From assembly GCF_900110735.1 (NCBI RefSeq), contig NZ_FOET01000018.1, positions 1,638 through 65,637 of the forward strand: a DNA stretch of 64,000 nucleotides. The letters run 5' to 3'. The DNA comes from Streptomyces radiopugnans. GTDB lineage: Bacteria; Actinomycetota; Actinomycetes; Streptomycetales; Streptomycetaceae. Below the pieces are notes generated by a model that was not told the origin of the DNA, searched no databases, and worked only from the letters and a program-made list of their open reading frames with translations. The number at the start of each line of letters is the position of its first letter. Positions within the stretch are counted from its first letter, which is position 1. The position numbers and the translations under genes are program-made. Below are positions 47,551 through 56,432 of this stretch, piece after piece.

Positions 47551-48792
47551 TTGTTCGGCATCATCAGGCCGTGCCGTCACCGGCTCGGCGAGCGGCTGCT
47601 GGCCGCCTGGACCGCGCACCTGTGCGGGCTCTGCCTCGCGCTGCGCGGCGACCACGGCCAGTTCGCGCGCGTCGTCACCAACTACGACGGGCTCGTCGTC
47701 TCCGCTCTCACCGAGGCGCAGACACCGCGCCCGGCGGGCGGCTCCGGCGCCCTGCGGCGCACCGCCGGCCCCTGCCCGCTGCGCGGGATGCGCACCGCCT
47801 CGGTGGCACGTGGCGAGGGAGCCCGGCTGGCCGCCGCGGTGTCCCTGGTGCTGGCCTCGGCCAAGGTGCGCGACCACGTCGCCGACGGGGACGGGGCGAT
47901 GGCGCGCCGCCCGGTGGCCGCGGCGGCCCGCAGGGTCGCGGCCGGCTGGGACCGGGCGGGGGCGCGTACCGGGGCCGAGTTGGGCTTCGACACCGCGGTG
48001 CTGACCGAGGCCGTCGAACGGCAGCCGCTGGTGGAGGCCGCGACGGGTCCGGGCGGTTCGCTGGTGGCGGTCACCGAGCCGACCGAGACCGCCACCGCCG
48101 CGGCCTTCGCCCACACCGCCCGCCTCGCCGGGCGGCCCGGCAACGCGGAGCCGCTGGCCGAGGCCGGGCGGCTCTTCGGGCGGCTGGCGCATCTGCTGGA
48201 CGCCGTCGAGGACCTGGCCGCGGACGAGGAGGCCGGCGTGTGGAACCCGATCACCGCCACCGGCACGCCCCTGCCCGAGGTGCGCAGGCTGTGCGACGAC
48301 GCCGTGTGCGGCGTACGACTGGCCCTGCGGGACGTGGAGTTCGCGGACGAGGAGGGCGCCGAACTGGTGCGGGCACTGCTGGGCCGCGAGGCGGGACACG
48401 CGGTGGACCGGGCCTTCGCGGCGGCGCGCGTCAGCCCGCCGCGACCGGGGCATCCGGGGTCTCCCGGTCATCCGGGGCATCCCGGAACGCCGTTTCCCGG
48501 CCCGCCGCGCCGCCGGGGCGCGGTGGCCGGATGCGCGGTGTGGACGGGGCTGTTCTGTACCGGGCGGATTTGCTGCAGCAAGGAGTATGAGGGGCCCTGG
48601 TCGGGGCGCAGGCGCGAGGGTCTGTGCCGTTCCTGCGACTGCTCCGGCTGCGCCGACTGCTGTGAGTGCTGCTCCTGCTGCACCGACTGCCACAGGTGCT
48701 GCAACAGCTCCGGGGGTTCGGGGGGTTCGGGCGGGGCCGGTGGTGGCGGTGGGGGATGCGACTGCAACTGCGGCTGTGGAGGCTGCGACTGA
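47551..48792 (+). CDS. DUF5685 protein with Cys-rich C-terminus
   Basis: A 413-residue protein. The N-terminal FGIIRPCRHRL, AHLCGLCLALRGDHGQFAR and NYDGLVVS segments define the DUF5685 family of streptomycetes, whose helical body resembles isoprenoid-binding folds only loosely. The last 90 residues contain 22 cysteines, many as CC and CxC pairs, split by a Gly/Ser linker. This looks like a metal- or cluster-binding, or disulfide-rich, tail. The TTG start is preceded by GGGGGG. Function is unknown. Confidence 0.75.
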   Translation: MFGIIRPCRHRLGERLLAAWTAHLCGLCLALRGDHGQFARVVTNYDGLVVSALTEAQTPRPAGGSGALRRTAGPCPLRGMRTASVARGEGARLAAAVSLVLASAKVRDHVADGDGAMARRPVAAAARRVAAGWDRAGARTGAELGFDTAVLTEAVERQPLVEAATGPGGSLVAVTEPTETATAAAFAHTARLAGRPGNAEPLAEAGRLFGRLAHLLDAVEDLAADEEAGVWNPITATGTPLPEVRRLCDDAVCGVRLALRDVEFADEEGAELVRALLGREAGHAVDRAFAAARVSPPRPGHPGSPGHPGHPGTPFPGPPRRRGAVAGCAVWTGLFCTGRICCSKEYEGPWSGRRREGLCRSCDCSGCADCCECCSCCTDCHRCCNSSGGSGGSGGAGGGGGGCDCNCGCGGCD

Positions 48793-48860
48793 CGGCGGCT
48801 CACGTCCGTTATGCGGGGTGGCCGGTGCGCTGAGCGATGCAACTTGGCGCAACGGCACTC

Positions 48861-48890
48861 TTGCGCGCACGGATCGAACGTGTGAATACT
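48861..48890 (+). promoter_or_regulatory. Candidate promoter of the first streptogrisin gene
   Basis: TTGCGC (48861-48866) and GAATAC (48884-48889) are 17 nt apart, about 105 bp before the protease start. Confidence 0.4.
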
Positions 48891-48997
48891 CCGTCCCGGT
48901 GCTTGTCAGGGACGCGTCGTACAGCGGGTCCCGGCGGCTCCACGTGCCCGCGCCCCATCGCGGGTTCCCCCCATTTCCTTCACAGGAGGAACAGCCA

Positions 48998-49894
48998 GTG
49001 AAGACCCAGCGAACCTCCCCCCGCGACACCTCCGGCAGACGAGGCCGTATCCGCCTGGTCGCCGCGGCCTCCGCCGTCGTCGCCGCCGCGGCCATGGCCC
49101 TGCCGACCTCGGCGAGCGCCGCCCCCTCGCCCTCGCCCGCGGCCCAGGTCGCCATGGCGGACAAGGCGATGAAGACCGCGGACGTCGCGGGGACCGCCTG
49201 GTACACCGACAAGGCGACCAACACCCTGGTCGTCACGGTGGACAGCACCGTCAGCCAGTCCGAGATTGCCAAGATCAAGAAGACGGCCGGCGCGGGCGCG
49301 GAAGCGATCCGCATCGAGCGCACCCCCGGCAAGTTCAACAAGCTGATCTCCGGCGGCGACGCCATCTACAGCGGTGGCGGGCGCTGCTCGCTGGGCTTCA
49401 ACGTCCGCAGCAGCAGCGGTGTGGACTACTTCCTGACCGCCGGCCACTGCACCAACGGCACCTCCAGCTGGAGCAACGGGTCCTCCACCATCGGCTCGAC
49501 GGCCGGTTCCAGCTTCCCGAACAACGACTACGGCATCGTCCGCTACACCAGCTCCATCAGCCGCCCCGGCTCGGTCGGAAGCCAGGACATCGCCCGCGCC
49601 GCCAACCCGTCCGTGGGCCAGACCGTCTACCGCCGCGGCAGCACCACCGGCACCCACAGCGGCCGCGTCACCGGCCTGAACGCCACGGTCAACTACGGCG
49701 GCGGCGACGTCGTCTACGGCATGATCCAGACCAACGTCTGCGCCGAGCCCGGCGACAGCGGCGGCCCGCTGTACTACGGCACCACCGCCTTCGGCCTGAC
49801 CTCCGGCGGCAGCGGCAACTGCCGCACCGGCGGCACGACCTTCTTCCAGCCGGTCGTGGAGGCGCTGAACGCCTACGGCGTGAGCGTCTACTGA
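48998..49894 (+). CDS. Streptogrisin-type serine protease (SGPB-like)
   Basis: A 298-residue secreted S1 protease. A signal peptide (1-41, cleavage near ASA-AP), a short prodomain (42-116) and a mature enzyme beginning ISGGDAIY (residue 117) can be seen. The triad is His150 (TAGHC), Asp177 (NNDYG) and Ser254 (GDSGG). The mature 182 residues are close to S. griseus protease B as I recall it, including NATVNYGGGDVVYGMI. Disulfide cysteines are present. AGGAGG lies upstream of the GTG. Streptogrisins are chymotrypsin-like and produced at development. Confidence 0.93.
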   Translation: MKTQRTSPRDTSGRRGRIRLVAAASAVVAAAAMALPTSASAAPSPSPAAQVAMADKAMKTADVAGTAWYTDKATNTLVVTVDSTVSQSEIAKIKKTAGAGAEAIRIERTPGKFNKLISGGDAIYSGGGRCSLGFNVRSSSGVDYFLTAGHCTNGTSSWSNGSSTIGSTAGSSFPNNDYGIVRYTSSISRPGSVGSQDIARAANPSVGQTVYRRGSTTGTHSGRVTGLNATVNYGGGDVVYGMIQTNVCAEPGDSGGPLYYGTTAFGLTSGGSGNCRTGGTTFFQPVVEALNAYGVSVY

Positions 49895-49908
49895 CCTCAC
49901 CGCCTTCC

Positions 49909-49941
49909 GAGCCCCCGTCCGGCCTCGCCGGGCGGGGGCTC
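49909..49941 (+). terminator. Streptogrisin terminator
   Basis: GAGCCCCCG and CGGGGGCTC arms with a nested CCGG stem, starting 15 bp after the stop codon. Confidence 0.75.
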
Positions 49942-50158
49942 CGCCGTGCCCGCCGTGATCGTCGGACGGGTGGAGCGGGCGGGCCCGGTGTGCCGGACCG
50001 CGTCGGTACGGGGATGATGACGGAGGCGGTCGTCACCCTCCGGTGCGGTGTGTGCACCCTCCGTGTGTAACCCCGTCGGCCGAGGAAAGGATGACCGGGC
50101 CGGACATTCCTCCGGGGCCGCATCCCCACAGGCGGTCCCATCCCCCACGGGAGGCACA

Positions 50159-51235
50159 GTGTTGAAACACCGACGGACACTCACGCGGCGCATCGCCGTC
50201 GCGGGCGTGGGCGTGGCGGCGATGCTCTCCGCCACCCTCGTCCCGGCGAGCGCGGACACCCCGGCCCCCGTCGCGCCCAGACCGCTGACCCCCACCGCCG
50301 CGGGCCGGCTGGCCTCGACCCTCTCCGGCGACCTCAAGGACGACATGGCGGGCGCCTACTACGACGCCAGGGCGCGCAAACTGGTGGTCAACGTCCTCAG
50401 CGGGACGAGCGCGGAGAAGGTCCGGCAGGCCGGTGCCGAGCCCCGGATCGTCAAGCACTCCCTCGCCCGGCTCGGCGCCCTGCGGAAGGACCTCGCGGCC
50501 AAGAGCGTCCCCGGCACCGCGCGCGCCGTCGACCACCGGCTCAACAAGGTCGTCGTCACCGCGGACAGCACGGTGGGGGCGGAGGCGCTGGCCGATCTGA
50601 GGAAGCGGGTGGCGGCGCGGGGCGACATGGCGGTCCTCAGGCGGGCCGAGGGACGGTTCGCCCTCCTGGCCCTGGGCGGCGACGCGATCTGGCGCGGGGA
50701 CGGCGCGCGCTGCTCGCTCGGCTTCAACGTGGTCAGGAACGGCATGCCGTACTTCCTCACCGCGGGCCACTGCGCCCGGCTCTTCGACCGCTGGTCCGCC
50801 ACCAGGTCCGGGCCGGCCATCGGGATCACCGTGGCGAGCGAGTTCCCCGGCGACGACCACGCCCTGGTGCGCTACACCACCCGTACGGACCACCGGAGCC
50901 GGGTGAACCTGTACGACGGGTCCAGCCGCGCCATCACCCGGGCCGCCGACCCCATCGTGGGCCAGCAGGTGCAGCGCAGCGGCAGCACCACGAAGGTCCG
51001 CGACGGCGAGGTCACGGCGGTGAACGTCTCCGTGACCTACCCGCAGGGCAGGGTCGACGGGCTGATCCAGACCGACGTCTGCGCCGAGCCCGGCGACAGC
51101 GGCGGCCCGCTGTTCTCCGGCACCACAGGCCACGGCCTGACCTCCGGCGGACGCGGGGACTGCTCCAGGGGAGGCGAGACCTTCTACCAGCCGCTGACCG
51201 AGGCGCTGCGGGACCACGGCGCCCGGATCGGCTGA
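50159..51235 (+). CDS. Streptogrisin-like protease with long prodomain
   Basis: A 358-residue secreted S1 protease. Signal peptide (1-32, ends PASA-DT), a prodomain of about 138 residues that includes the alpha-lytic-protease-type fold (LNKVVVTADSTVGAEALADL), and a mature domain from about residue 172. The triad is His204 (TAGHC), Asp233 (GDDHAL) and Ser314 (GDSGG). It is more divergent than its neighbour. The long prodomain resembles streptogrisins C and D. GTG 50159 with GGGAGG upstream; TTG 50162 follows directly. Confidence 0.9.
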   Translation: MLKHRRTLTRRIAVAGVGVAAMLSATLVPASADTPAPVAPRPLTPTAAGRLASTLSGDLKDDMAGAYYDARARKLVVNVLSGTSAEKVRQAGAEPRIVKHSLARLGALRKDLAAKSVPGTARAVDHRLNKVVVTADSTVGAEALADLRKRVAARGDMAVLRRAEGRFALLALGGDAIWRGDGARCSLGFNVVRNGMPYFLTAGHCARLFDRWSATRSGPAIGITVASEFPGDDHALVRYTTRTDHRSRVNLYDGSSRAITRAADPIVGQQVQRSGSTTKVRDGEVTAVNVSVTYPQGRVDGLIQTDVCAEPGDSGGPLFSGTTGHGLTSGGRGDCSRGGETFYQPLTEALRDHGARIG

Positions 51236-51286
51236 CTCCGGCCCGGCCCGGCCCGGCTCCGCTTCCGCGAGGGGCGCTGAAACGGC

Positions 51287-51320
51287 CCCGGCCCCGCCTC
51301 CAGCGGGAGGCGGGGCCGGG
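51287..51320. terminator. Terminator between protease and asd
   Basis: Perfect 15-bp arms (51287-51301 and 51306-51320) with a 4-nt loop between two convergent genes. Confidence 0.75.
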
Positions 51321-51386
51321 CGGCGGATGCGGGGCCGCGTACCGGGCGACGCCGGCCGGTACCTGTCGGAGCGGCCCTCCGGGCGG

Positions 51387-52415
51387 CTAGCGGGACTCGG
51401 CCGCGACCAGCTCCGCGATCTGGACGGCGTTGAGCGCCGCGCCCTTGCGGAGGTTGTCGCCGGCGCAGAACAGGGCCAGACCGTGCTCGGCGGTCTCGTC
51501 GGCGCGGATCCGGCCCACGTAGGTCGGGTCCTGGCCGGCAGCCTGCTGCGGGGTGGGGATCTCGGAGAGGGCCACGCCCGGAGCGCCCTCCAGCAGTTCC
51601 CGGGCGCGCTCGGGGCTGATCGGCCGCTCGAAGCGGGCGTTGATCTGGAGCGAGTGGCCGGTGAAGACCGGCACGCGCACGCAGGTGCCCGAGACCTTCA
51701 GCTCCGGGATGCCGAGGATCTTGCGGCTCTCGTTGCGGAGCTTCTGCTCCTCGTCGGTCTCGCCCAGCCCGTCGTCCACGATGGAGCCCGCCATCGGCAG
51801 CACGTTGAAGGCGATGGGCCGCACGTACTTGTCGGGCTCGGGGAACTCGACCGCGGAGCCGTCGAAGGCCAGCCGGGTGGCGTCGCCCTCGACCGCCTTG
51901 CGGGTCTGCTCGTCCAGCTCGGCGACGCCGGCCAGACCGCTGCCGGACACCGCCTGGTAGGTGGCGACGACCAGGGCGGTCAGCCCGGCCTCGGCGTGCA
52001 GCGGCCGCAGCACCGGCATGGCGGCCATGGTGGTGCAGTTGGGGTTGGCGATGATGCCCTTGGGGCGCTCGGCGGCGGCCTGCGGGTTCACCTCGGAGAC
52101 CACCAGCGGGACCTCGGGGTCCAGCCGCCAGGCGGAGGAGTTGTCGATGACCACGGGCCCGGCCGCGGCCACCTTCGGGGCCAGGGCCTTCGAGGTCGAG
52201 CCGCCCGCGGAGAACAGCACGATGTCCAGCCCCGTGTAGTCGGCCGTGGCGGCGTCCTCGACGGTGATCTCGCCGTCCTTCCAGGGCAGCGTCCGTCCTG
52301 CCGAGCGAGCCGAGGCGAACAGCCGGAGCTGCTCCACCGGGAAGTCGCGCTCGGCCAGGATCTCGCGCATCACTCCGCCGACCTGGCCGGTGGCTCCGAC
52401 GATGCCGATTCTCAT
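51387..52415 (-). CDS. asd: Aspartate-semialdehyde dehydrogenase
   Basis: A 342-residue NADPH enzyme that makes aspartate semialdehyde for lysine, methionine and threonine. RIGIVGATGQVGGVMREIL binds NADP, the active Cys is in ANPNCTTM, and substrate residues include SGTCVRVPVFTGHS. AAGGAG lies 4 nt before the ATG. The usual partner, the aspartokinase gene, is not next to it on this side. Confidence 0.95.
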   Translation of the reverse strand: MRIGIVGATGQVGGVMREILAERDFPVEQLRLFASARSAGRTLPWKDGEITVEDAATADYTGLDIVLFSAGGSTSKALAPKVAAAGPVVIDNSSAWRLDPEVPLVVSEVNPQAAAERPKGIIANPNCTTMAAMPVLRPLHAEAGLTALVVATYQAVSGSGLAGVAELDEQTRKAVEGDATRLAFDGSAVEFPEPDKYVRPIAFNVLPMAGSIVDDGLGETDEEQKLRNESRKILGIPELKVSGTCVRVPVFTGHSLQINARFERPISPERARELLEGAPGVALSEIPTPQQAAGQDPTYVGRIRADETAEHGLALFCAGDNLRKGAALNAVQIAELVAAESR

Positions 52416-52547
52416 GGGGCTCCTTCTGTCGTGCGTGTCCCGCTGCGTCAACCCTCTACCCTGCCCTGCCGGACGCGCGTGCGCCAACTTCCTTTGGCGC
52501 ACGTCACACCCTGAGCGGGCGCGGCGCGGAGGCCGCGGGACACGCGC

Positions 52548-52579
52548 AGGCGGCGGCCGCCGAAGGGCGACCGCCGCCT
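52548..52579 (-). terminator. Terminator after cutinase gene
   Basis: AGGCGGCGG (52548-52556) and CCGCCGCCT (52571-52579) form a hairpin just past the end of the cutinase-like gene. Confidence 0.55.
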
Positions 52580-52627
52580 CGCGCCGGGGCCCGGACGTCC
52601 CCCCGGGGGCCCGGCGCCGGCCCGGCG

Positions 52628-53587
52628 TCAGTGCGGGCAGTTGCCGCGGAACTCCTCGATGGCGAGGCTGGGCCGGGGCAGCGGGCACAGGAACTGCTCG
52701 TAGCGGGTGTCGTTGTCCACGAAGCGCTTCAGCCAGGAGATGCTGTACTTCGCGATCTCGGTGTTCGAGGTGTTCGGGGTGAAGTGCGTGGCGTTGTTGA
52801 GCTCCATGTACGCCCGGTCCGTGGAGGAGGGCAGGCTCTCGTAGAAGGGCTCGGCGTGCGAGCGCACCGAGGCGATGCTGTCCCCGTCGGCTCCGACGAT
52901 GAAGGTCGGGACGGTGATCTCACGCCAGGTCTTGTCGAGGTTCCAGGGGGTGAGCGGGATCGCGGCCTTCAGGGACGGCCGGTCCTTGGCGGCCTCCAGG
53001 CTGCCTCCGCCGCCCATGGAGTGGCCCATGACCGCCAGGCGGCCGCTGTCGATGCGGCCGCGGACCGAGCTGCGCTGGGTCAGGTAGTCCAGCGCGGCCA
53101 GCAGCTGGTCGCCGCGGCTGTCGGGCTGGTCGTAGCGGGTGTTGGTGTCGATGGTGAAGACCACGAAGCCCTGCGAGGCCAGGCGGGGGCCGTACCAGGC
53201 CATGCTGGACTGGTCGGCGGTGTAGCCGGGTGAGACCGCGACCGCGCCGAAGGTGCCGTCGCTGGTGGTGGTCGGGTAGTAGATCGTCCCGCCGCCGAAG
53301 CCGGTCACCGACAGGGAGGACACCCTGGTCTCGGAGACGGAGTAGGGGCCGCGGGCGGCCTCGATGCTCCGCTCGGTCGGGTCCGGGCCGCGCTCGTAGG
53401 GGTTCTCGGCGGCCTGGACGGCGGCCGGCGCGGCGCCGGAGTCCTGGGTGGCCTGGGCGGTGGGCAGGGCGACGCCCACACCGCCCAGGACCATGGCCAG
53501 GGCCACGCCCAGCTTCGTCAGGCGGCGGGGGGCGCCGCGGTGTCTGGTGGCCGTGCCCGGTGTCGTGTCGTGCTGCTGCGGCTCCAT
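52628..53587 (-). CDS. Secreted cutinase / PET-hydrolase-like enzyme
   Basis: A 319-residue secreted alpha/beta hydrolase. A twin-Arg-like basic stretch (RRLTKLG) and hydrophobic signal peptide end near ATA/AQA; the mature part starts near residue 60 with NPYERGPDPT. The triad is Ser190 (GHSMGGG), Asp236 (GADGDSIA) and His268 (ATHFTPN). Oxyanion residues Tyr122 and Met191, the substrate Trp215 and the Cys301-Cys317 disulfide agree with Thermobifida cutinases. It should split cutin-like polyesters and perhaps PET. Two further extensions distinguish the N-terminus. Divergent from the acyl-CoA dehydrogenase operon. Confidence 0.9.
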   Translation of the reverse strand: MEPQQHDTTPGTATRHRGAPRRLTKLGVALAMVLGGVGVALPTAQATQDSGAAPAAVQAAENPYERGPDPTERSIEAARGPYSVSETRVSSLSVTGFGGGTIYYPTTTSDGTFGAVAVSPGYTADQSSMAWYGPRLASQGFVVFTIDTNTRYDQPDSRGDQLLAALDYLTQRSSVRGRIDSGRLAVMGHSMGGGGSLEAAKDRPSLKAAIPLTPWNLDKTWREITVPTFIVGADGDSIASVRSHAEPFYESLPSSTDRAYMELNNATHFTPNTSNTEIAKYSISWLKRFVDNDTRYEQFLCPLPRPSLAIEEFRGNCPH

Positions 53588-53741
53588 GATGACCCTTTCC
53601 AGGTGTGTGAGGGGTGACCTTCTGGGGTCGGACGGATGAATCGTGGTGCCGGAGCACGCGGCTCCGCATCGGTGAAACCGCCGGTTCCCGCCGGGACCCG
53701 GTTCGGGTGCGGCGGGCATCGCGGGCGCCGCGCCGGAGCCA

Positions 53742-53784
53742 TTGACGTACCAGTCGGTATGCCGCGAGGATAAGCAAGCGCTTA
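53742..53784 (+). promoter_or_regulatory. Promoter with two TetR-type operators
   Basis: TTGACG (53742-53747), 18 nt, then GAGGAT (53766-53771) form the promoter. Palindrome 1 (53747-53760, GTACCAGTCGGTAT, arms TACC/GGTA) lies between the -35 and -10. Palindrome 2 (53771-53784, TAAGCAAGCGCTTA, arms TAAGC/GCTTA) lies over the start of transcription. Both are of TetR kind; the second resembles KstR2-type sites with CAAG/CTT. No regulator gene is adjacent. Confidence 0.6.
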
Positions 53785-53808
53785 GTCGTGGCCCGTGAAG
53801 GAGATCCC

Positions 53809-55011
53809 GTGCCCCCTGCGAACGCCCCCGTGACAGACCCGGACGAACTGCGCCGACGTACCCAGGCGCTGCTCGCGGAGCACGATCCGGCCGTCACCGA
53901 ACCACTCGACTTCCTCCGCGCCCGCTACGACGCGGGACTGGCCTGGGTGCACTTCCCCCACGGCCACGGCGGGCTCGACGCGCCCCGCGCCCTCCAGGCC
54001 GTCGTCGACGCCGAGCTGGCCGCCGCCGGAGCCCCCGACAACGACCCCGGCCGCAACGGCATCGGCCTGGGCATGGCCGCGCCGACGATCCTGCGCTACG
54101 GAACCGAGGAGCAGAAGGATCGCTTCCTGCGCCCGCTGTGGACCGGCGAGGAGGTGTGGTGCCAGCTGTTCAGCGAGCCCGGAGCCGGCTCCGACCTGGC
54201 GGCACTGGCCACCCGGGCGGTACGCGACGGCGACTCCTGGGTGGTCGACGGCCAGAAGGTGTGGACGTCCAGCGCGCACAACGCCCGCTGGGCCATCCTG
54301 ATCGCCCGCACCGACCCGGACGTCCCCAAGCACCGCGGCATCACCTACTTCGTCTGCGACATGACCGACCCCGGCGTCGAGGTGCGGCCGCTGCGCCAGA
54401 TCACCGGCGAGGCGGAGTTCAACGAGGTCTTCCTCACCGGCGTCCGCATCCCCGACGCCCACCGGCTCGGCGCGGTGGGGGAGGGGTGGAAGGTCGCCCA
54501 GACCACCCTCAACAACGAACGCGTCGCCATCGGCGGCCAGCGCATGCCGCGCGAGAGCGGCATGGTCGGCAAGGTCGCCGCCACCTGGCGCGAGCGCCCC
54601 GAGCTGCGCACCCACGGCCTCCACCAGCGGCTGCTGTCGGGCTGGGTCGGCGCGGAGGTCGCCCGGCTCACCGGCGAACGGCTGCGTCAGCAGCTCACCG
54701 CGGGCCATCCCGGTCCCGAGGGCGCCGGGATGAAGCTCGCCTTCGCACGCCTGGCGCAGGAGCTCAGCGGCCTGGAGGTCGAGCTGCTGGGCGAGGAGGG
54801 CCTGTCCTACGACGACTGGACCCTGCGCCGGCCCGAGGCCGTGGACTTCACCGGCCGCGAGGCGGGCTACCGCTACCTGCGCGCCAAGGGCAACTCCATC
54901 GAGGGCGGCACCTCGGAGATCCTGCGCAACATCATCGCCGAGCGGGTGCTGGGACTGCCCGCCGAGCCCCGCACCGACAAGGACCTCCCCTGGAAGGAGC
55001 TCGCCCGATGA
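53809..55011 (+). CDS. Acyl-CoA dehydrogenase, catalytic-type subunit
   Basis: A 400-residue acyl-CoA dehydrogenase. CQLFSEPGAGSDLAALATRA and KVWTSSAHNARWAILIARTD are the FAD region, and a Glu stands at the catalytic place in NSIEGGTSEILRNIIAERVL. GTG 53809 has GAAGGAG 5 nt upstream; the longer frame from 53788 covers the ribosome binding site. The stop overlaps the next gene by ATGA, so two different dehydrogenase subunits are made together, as in the heterotetrameric FadE pairs of mycobacterial steroid degradation. Confidence 0.9.
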   Translation: MPPANAPVTDPDELRRRTQALLAEHDPAVTEPLDFLRARYDAGLAWVHFPHGHGGLDAPRALQAVVDAELAAAGAPDNDPGRNGIGLGMAAPTILRYGTEEQKDRFLRPLWTGEEVWCQLFSEPGAGSDLAALATRAVRDGDSWVVDGQKVWTSSAHNARWAILIARTDPDVPKHRGITYFVCDMTDPGVEVRPLRQITGEAEFNEVFLTGVRIPDAHRLGAVGEGWKVAQTTLNNERVAIGGQRMPRESGMVGKVAATWRERPELRTHGLHQRLLSGWVGAEVARLTGERLRQQLTAGHPGPEGAGMKLAFARLAQELSGLEVELLGEEGLSYDDWTLRRPEAVDFTGREAGYRYLRAKGNSIEGGTSEILRNIIAERVLGLPAEPRTDKDLPWKELAR

Positions 55012-56162
55012 CGGACCTTCTCTACTCGGAGATCGAGGAGGAGCTGCGCGCCAGCGTCCGCGCGCTGCTCACCGACCGCTGCCCGCACGAGAACACCCTG
55101 GGCCGCTGCGAGACGGGCGAGCCCTACGACCGCGGGCTGTGGCAGACCCTCGCCCGCGACCTGGGCACGGCCTCCCTGGCGGTGCCGGAGGAGGCGGGCG
55201 GCGCCGGGGCCTCGGTGCGCGAGGCCGCCGTGGTGCTGGAGGAGCTGGGCCGGGCGTCGGCGCCGACGCCGTACCTGGGCAGCGCCGTCCTGGCCACCAC
55301 CGCCCTGCTCGCCCTGGAGGGCACGGACGGCGACAGCGGTGACAGCGGCGCCGGCGAGGCCTCGAAGCTGCTCGCGTCCCTGGCCGCGGGCGAGCGCACC
55401 GCCGCACTGGCGGTGCCGCTCTCCGTGATGCCAGGGGCCGGAACCTTCCCCTCCGCCGTACGGGCCGACAGTGCGGGCACCCTGACCGGCACGGTCACCT
55501 CGGTCGCCGACGCCACGGCCGCCGACGTCCTGATCGTCCCGGCCGAGGGCCGGGACGGGCCGGGACTGTACGCGGTGGAGACGACCGCGGCGGCCCTGGC
55601 CGTCGTACCGCGCACCTCCCTCGACCTCACCCGCCCGGTGGCCGACGTGACGCTCACCGGCACCGCCGCCCGGCGGCTGGCCGGCGCGGAGCAGGCCCCC
55701 GCCGCGCTGGAGCGCGCACTGCTGACCGGCGCCGGACTGCTCGCCTCCGAGCAGCTCGGCATCGCCGAGTGGTGCCTGACCGCCACCGTCGCCCATCTGA
55801 AGGACCGGCGGCAGTTCGGGCGGCAGCTCGGCTCGTTCCAGGCACTCAAGCACCGGCTGGCCGACCTCTGGCTGGAGGTGGTGGGCGCGCGGGCCGCCGC
55901 CCGGTACGCCGCCGACACCCTCGCGACCGGCGATCCGGACGCCCCCGTGGCCGTCGCGGTGGCCGCCTCCCACTGCGGGGAGCTGGCGGTACGGGCGGCC
56001 GAGGAGTGCGTCCAGCTCCACGGCGGCATCGGCATGACCTGGGAGCACCCGGCGCACCTGTACCTCAAGCGCGCCAAGGCCGACCAGATCGCGCTGGGCA
56101 CCCCCGACCGCCACCGCGCCGCGCTCGCCGCGCTGGTGGACCTGCCGGCGCCGGTGGGCTGA
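55008..56162 (+). CDS. Acyl-CoA dehydrogenase, partner subunit
   Basis: A 384-residue acyl-CoA dehydrogenase-like protein. The N-terminal domain and the C-terminal QLHGGIGMTWEHPAHLYLKRAK are present, but the usual Glu in a YEGT/IEGGT motif is missing, and the FAD-binding middle (residues 130-200) is divergent. This split of features between two subunits is known for alpha2-beta2 acyl-CoA dehydrogenases. An acidic Asp/Gly insertion (TDGDSGDSGAGEAS) lies near residue 105. Confidence 0.88.
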   Translation: MTDLLYSEIEEELRASVRALLTDRCPHENTLGRCETGEPYDRGLWQTLARDLGTASLAVPEEAGGAGASVREAAVVLEELGRASAPTPYLGSAVLATTALLALEGTDGDSGDSGAGEASKLLASLAAGERTAALAVPLSVMPGAGTFPSAVRADSAGTLTGTVTSVADATAADVLIVPAEGRDGPGLYAVETTAAALAVVPRTSLDLTRPVADVTLTGTAARRLAGAEQAPAALERALLTGAGLLASEQLGIAEWCLTATVAHLKDRRQFGRQLGSFQALKHRLADLWLEVVGARAAARYAADTLATGDPDAPVAVAVAASHCGELAVRAAEECVQLHGGIGMTWEHPAHLYLKRAKADQIALGTPDRHRAALAALVDLPAPVG

Positions 56163-56197
56163 GACCGGCCGCGACGGGCCTACGGGCGCGACTGCCA

Positions 56198-56238
56198 CGA
56201 GGGAGGCCGGGGGCGCGGGGGGCTCCCGGCCTCCCTCG
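56198..56238 (+). terminator. Terminator of acyl-CoA dehydrogenase operon
   Basis: Perfect 14-bp arms (56198-56211 and 56225-56238) start 36 bp after the stop. Confidence 0.75.
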
Positions 56239-56432
56239 CGGCCTTCCGCGTGCTTCGGCCGCCTCCGGCGGGCCGAGCGCCGCGAAGGAGGTCCGGGTCC
56301 CCCGAACGGGCCCCGGCCACCGGAACGCCGGCCGTGCCGGCGGTTCCGGACGCGACGGCCGGCCGGGCTCGGCCCGGCGGGAGGCGGCGGCCCGCTTCCC
56401 GGGGCGTGGACGGTTCCGTAGGGTGTGCGGAC

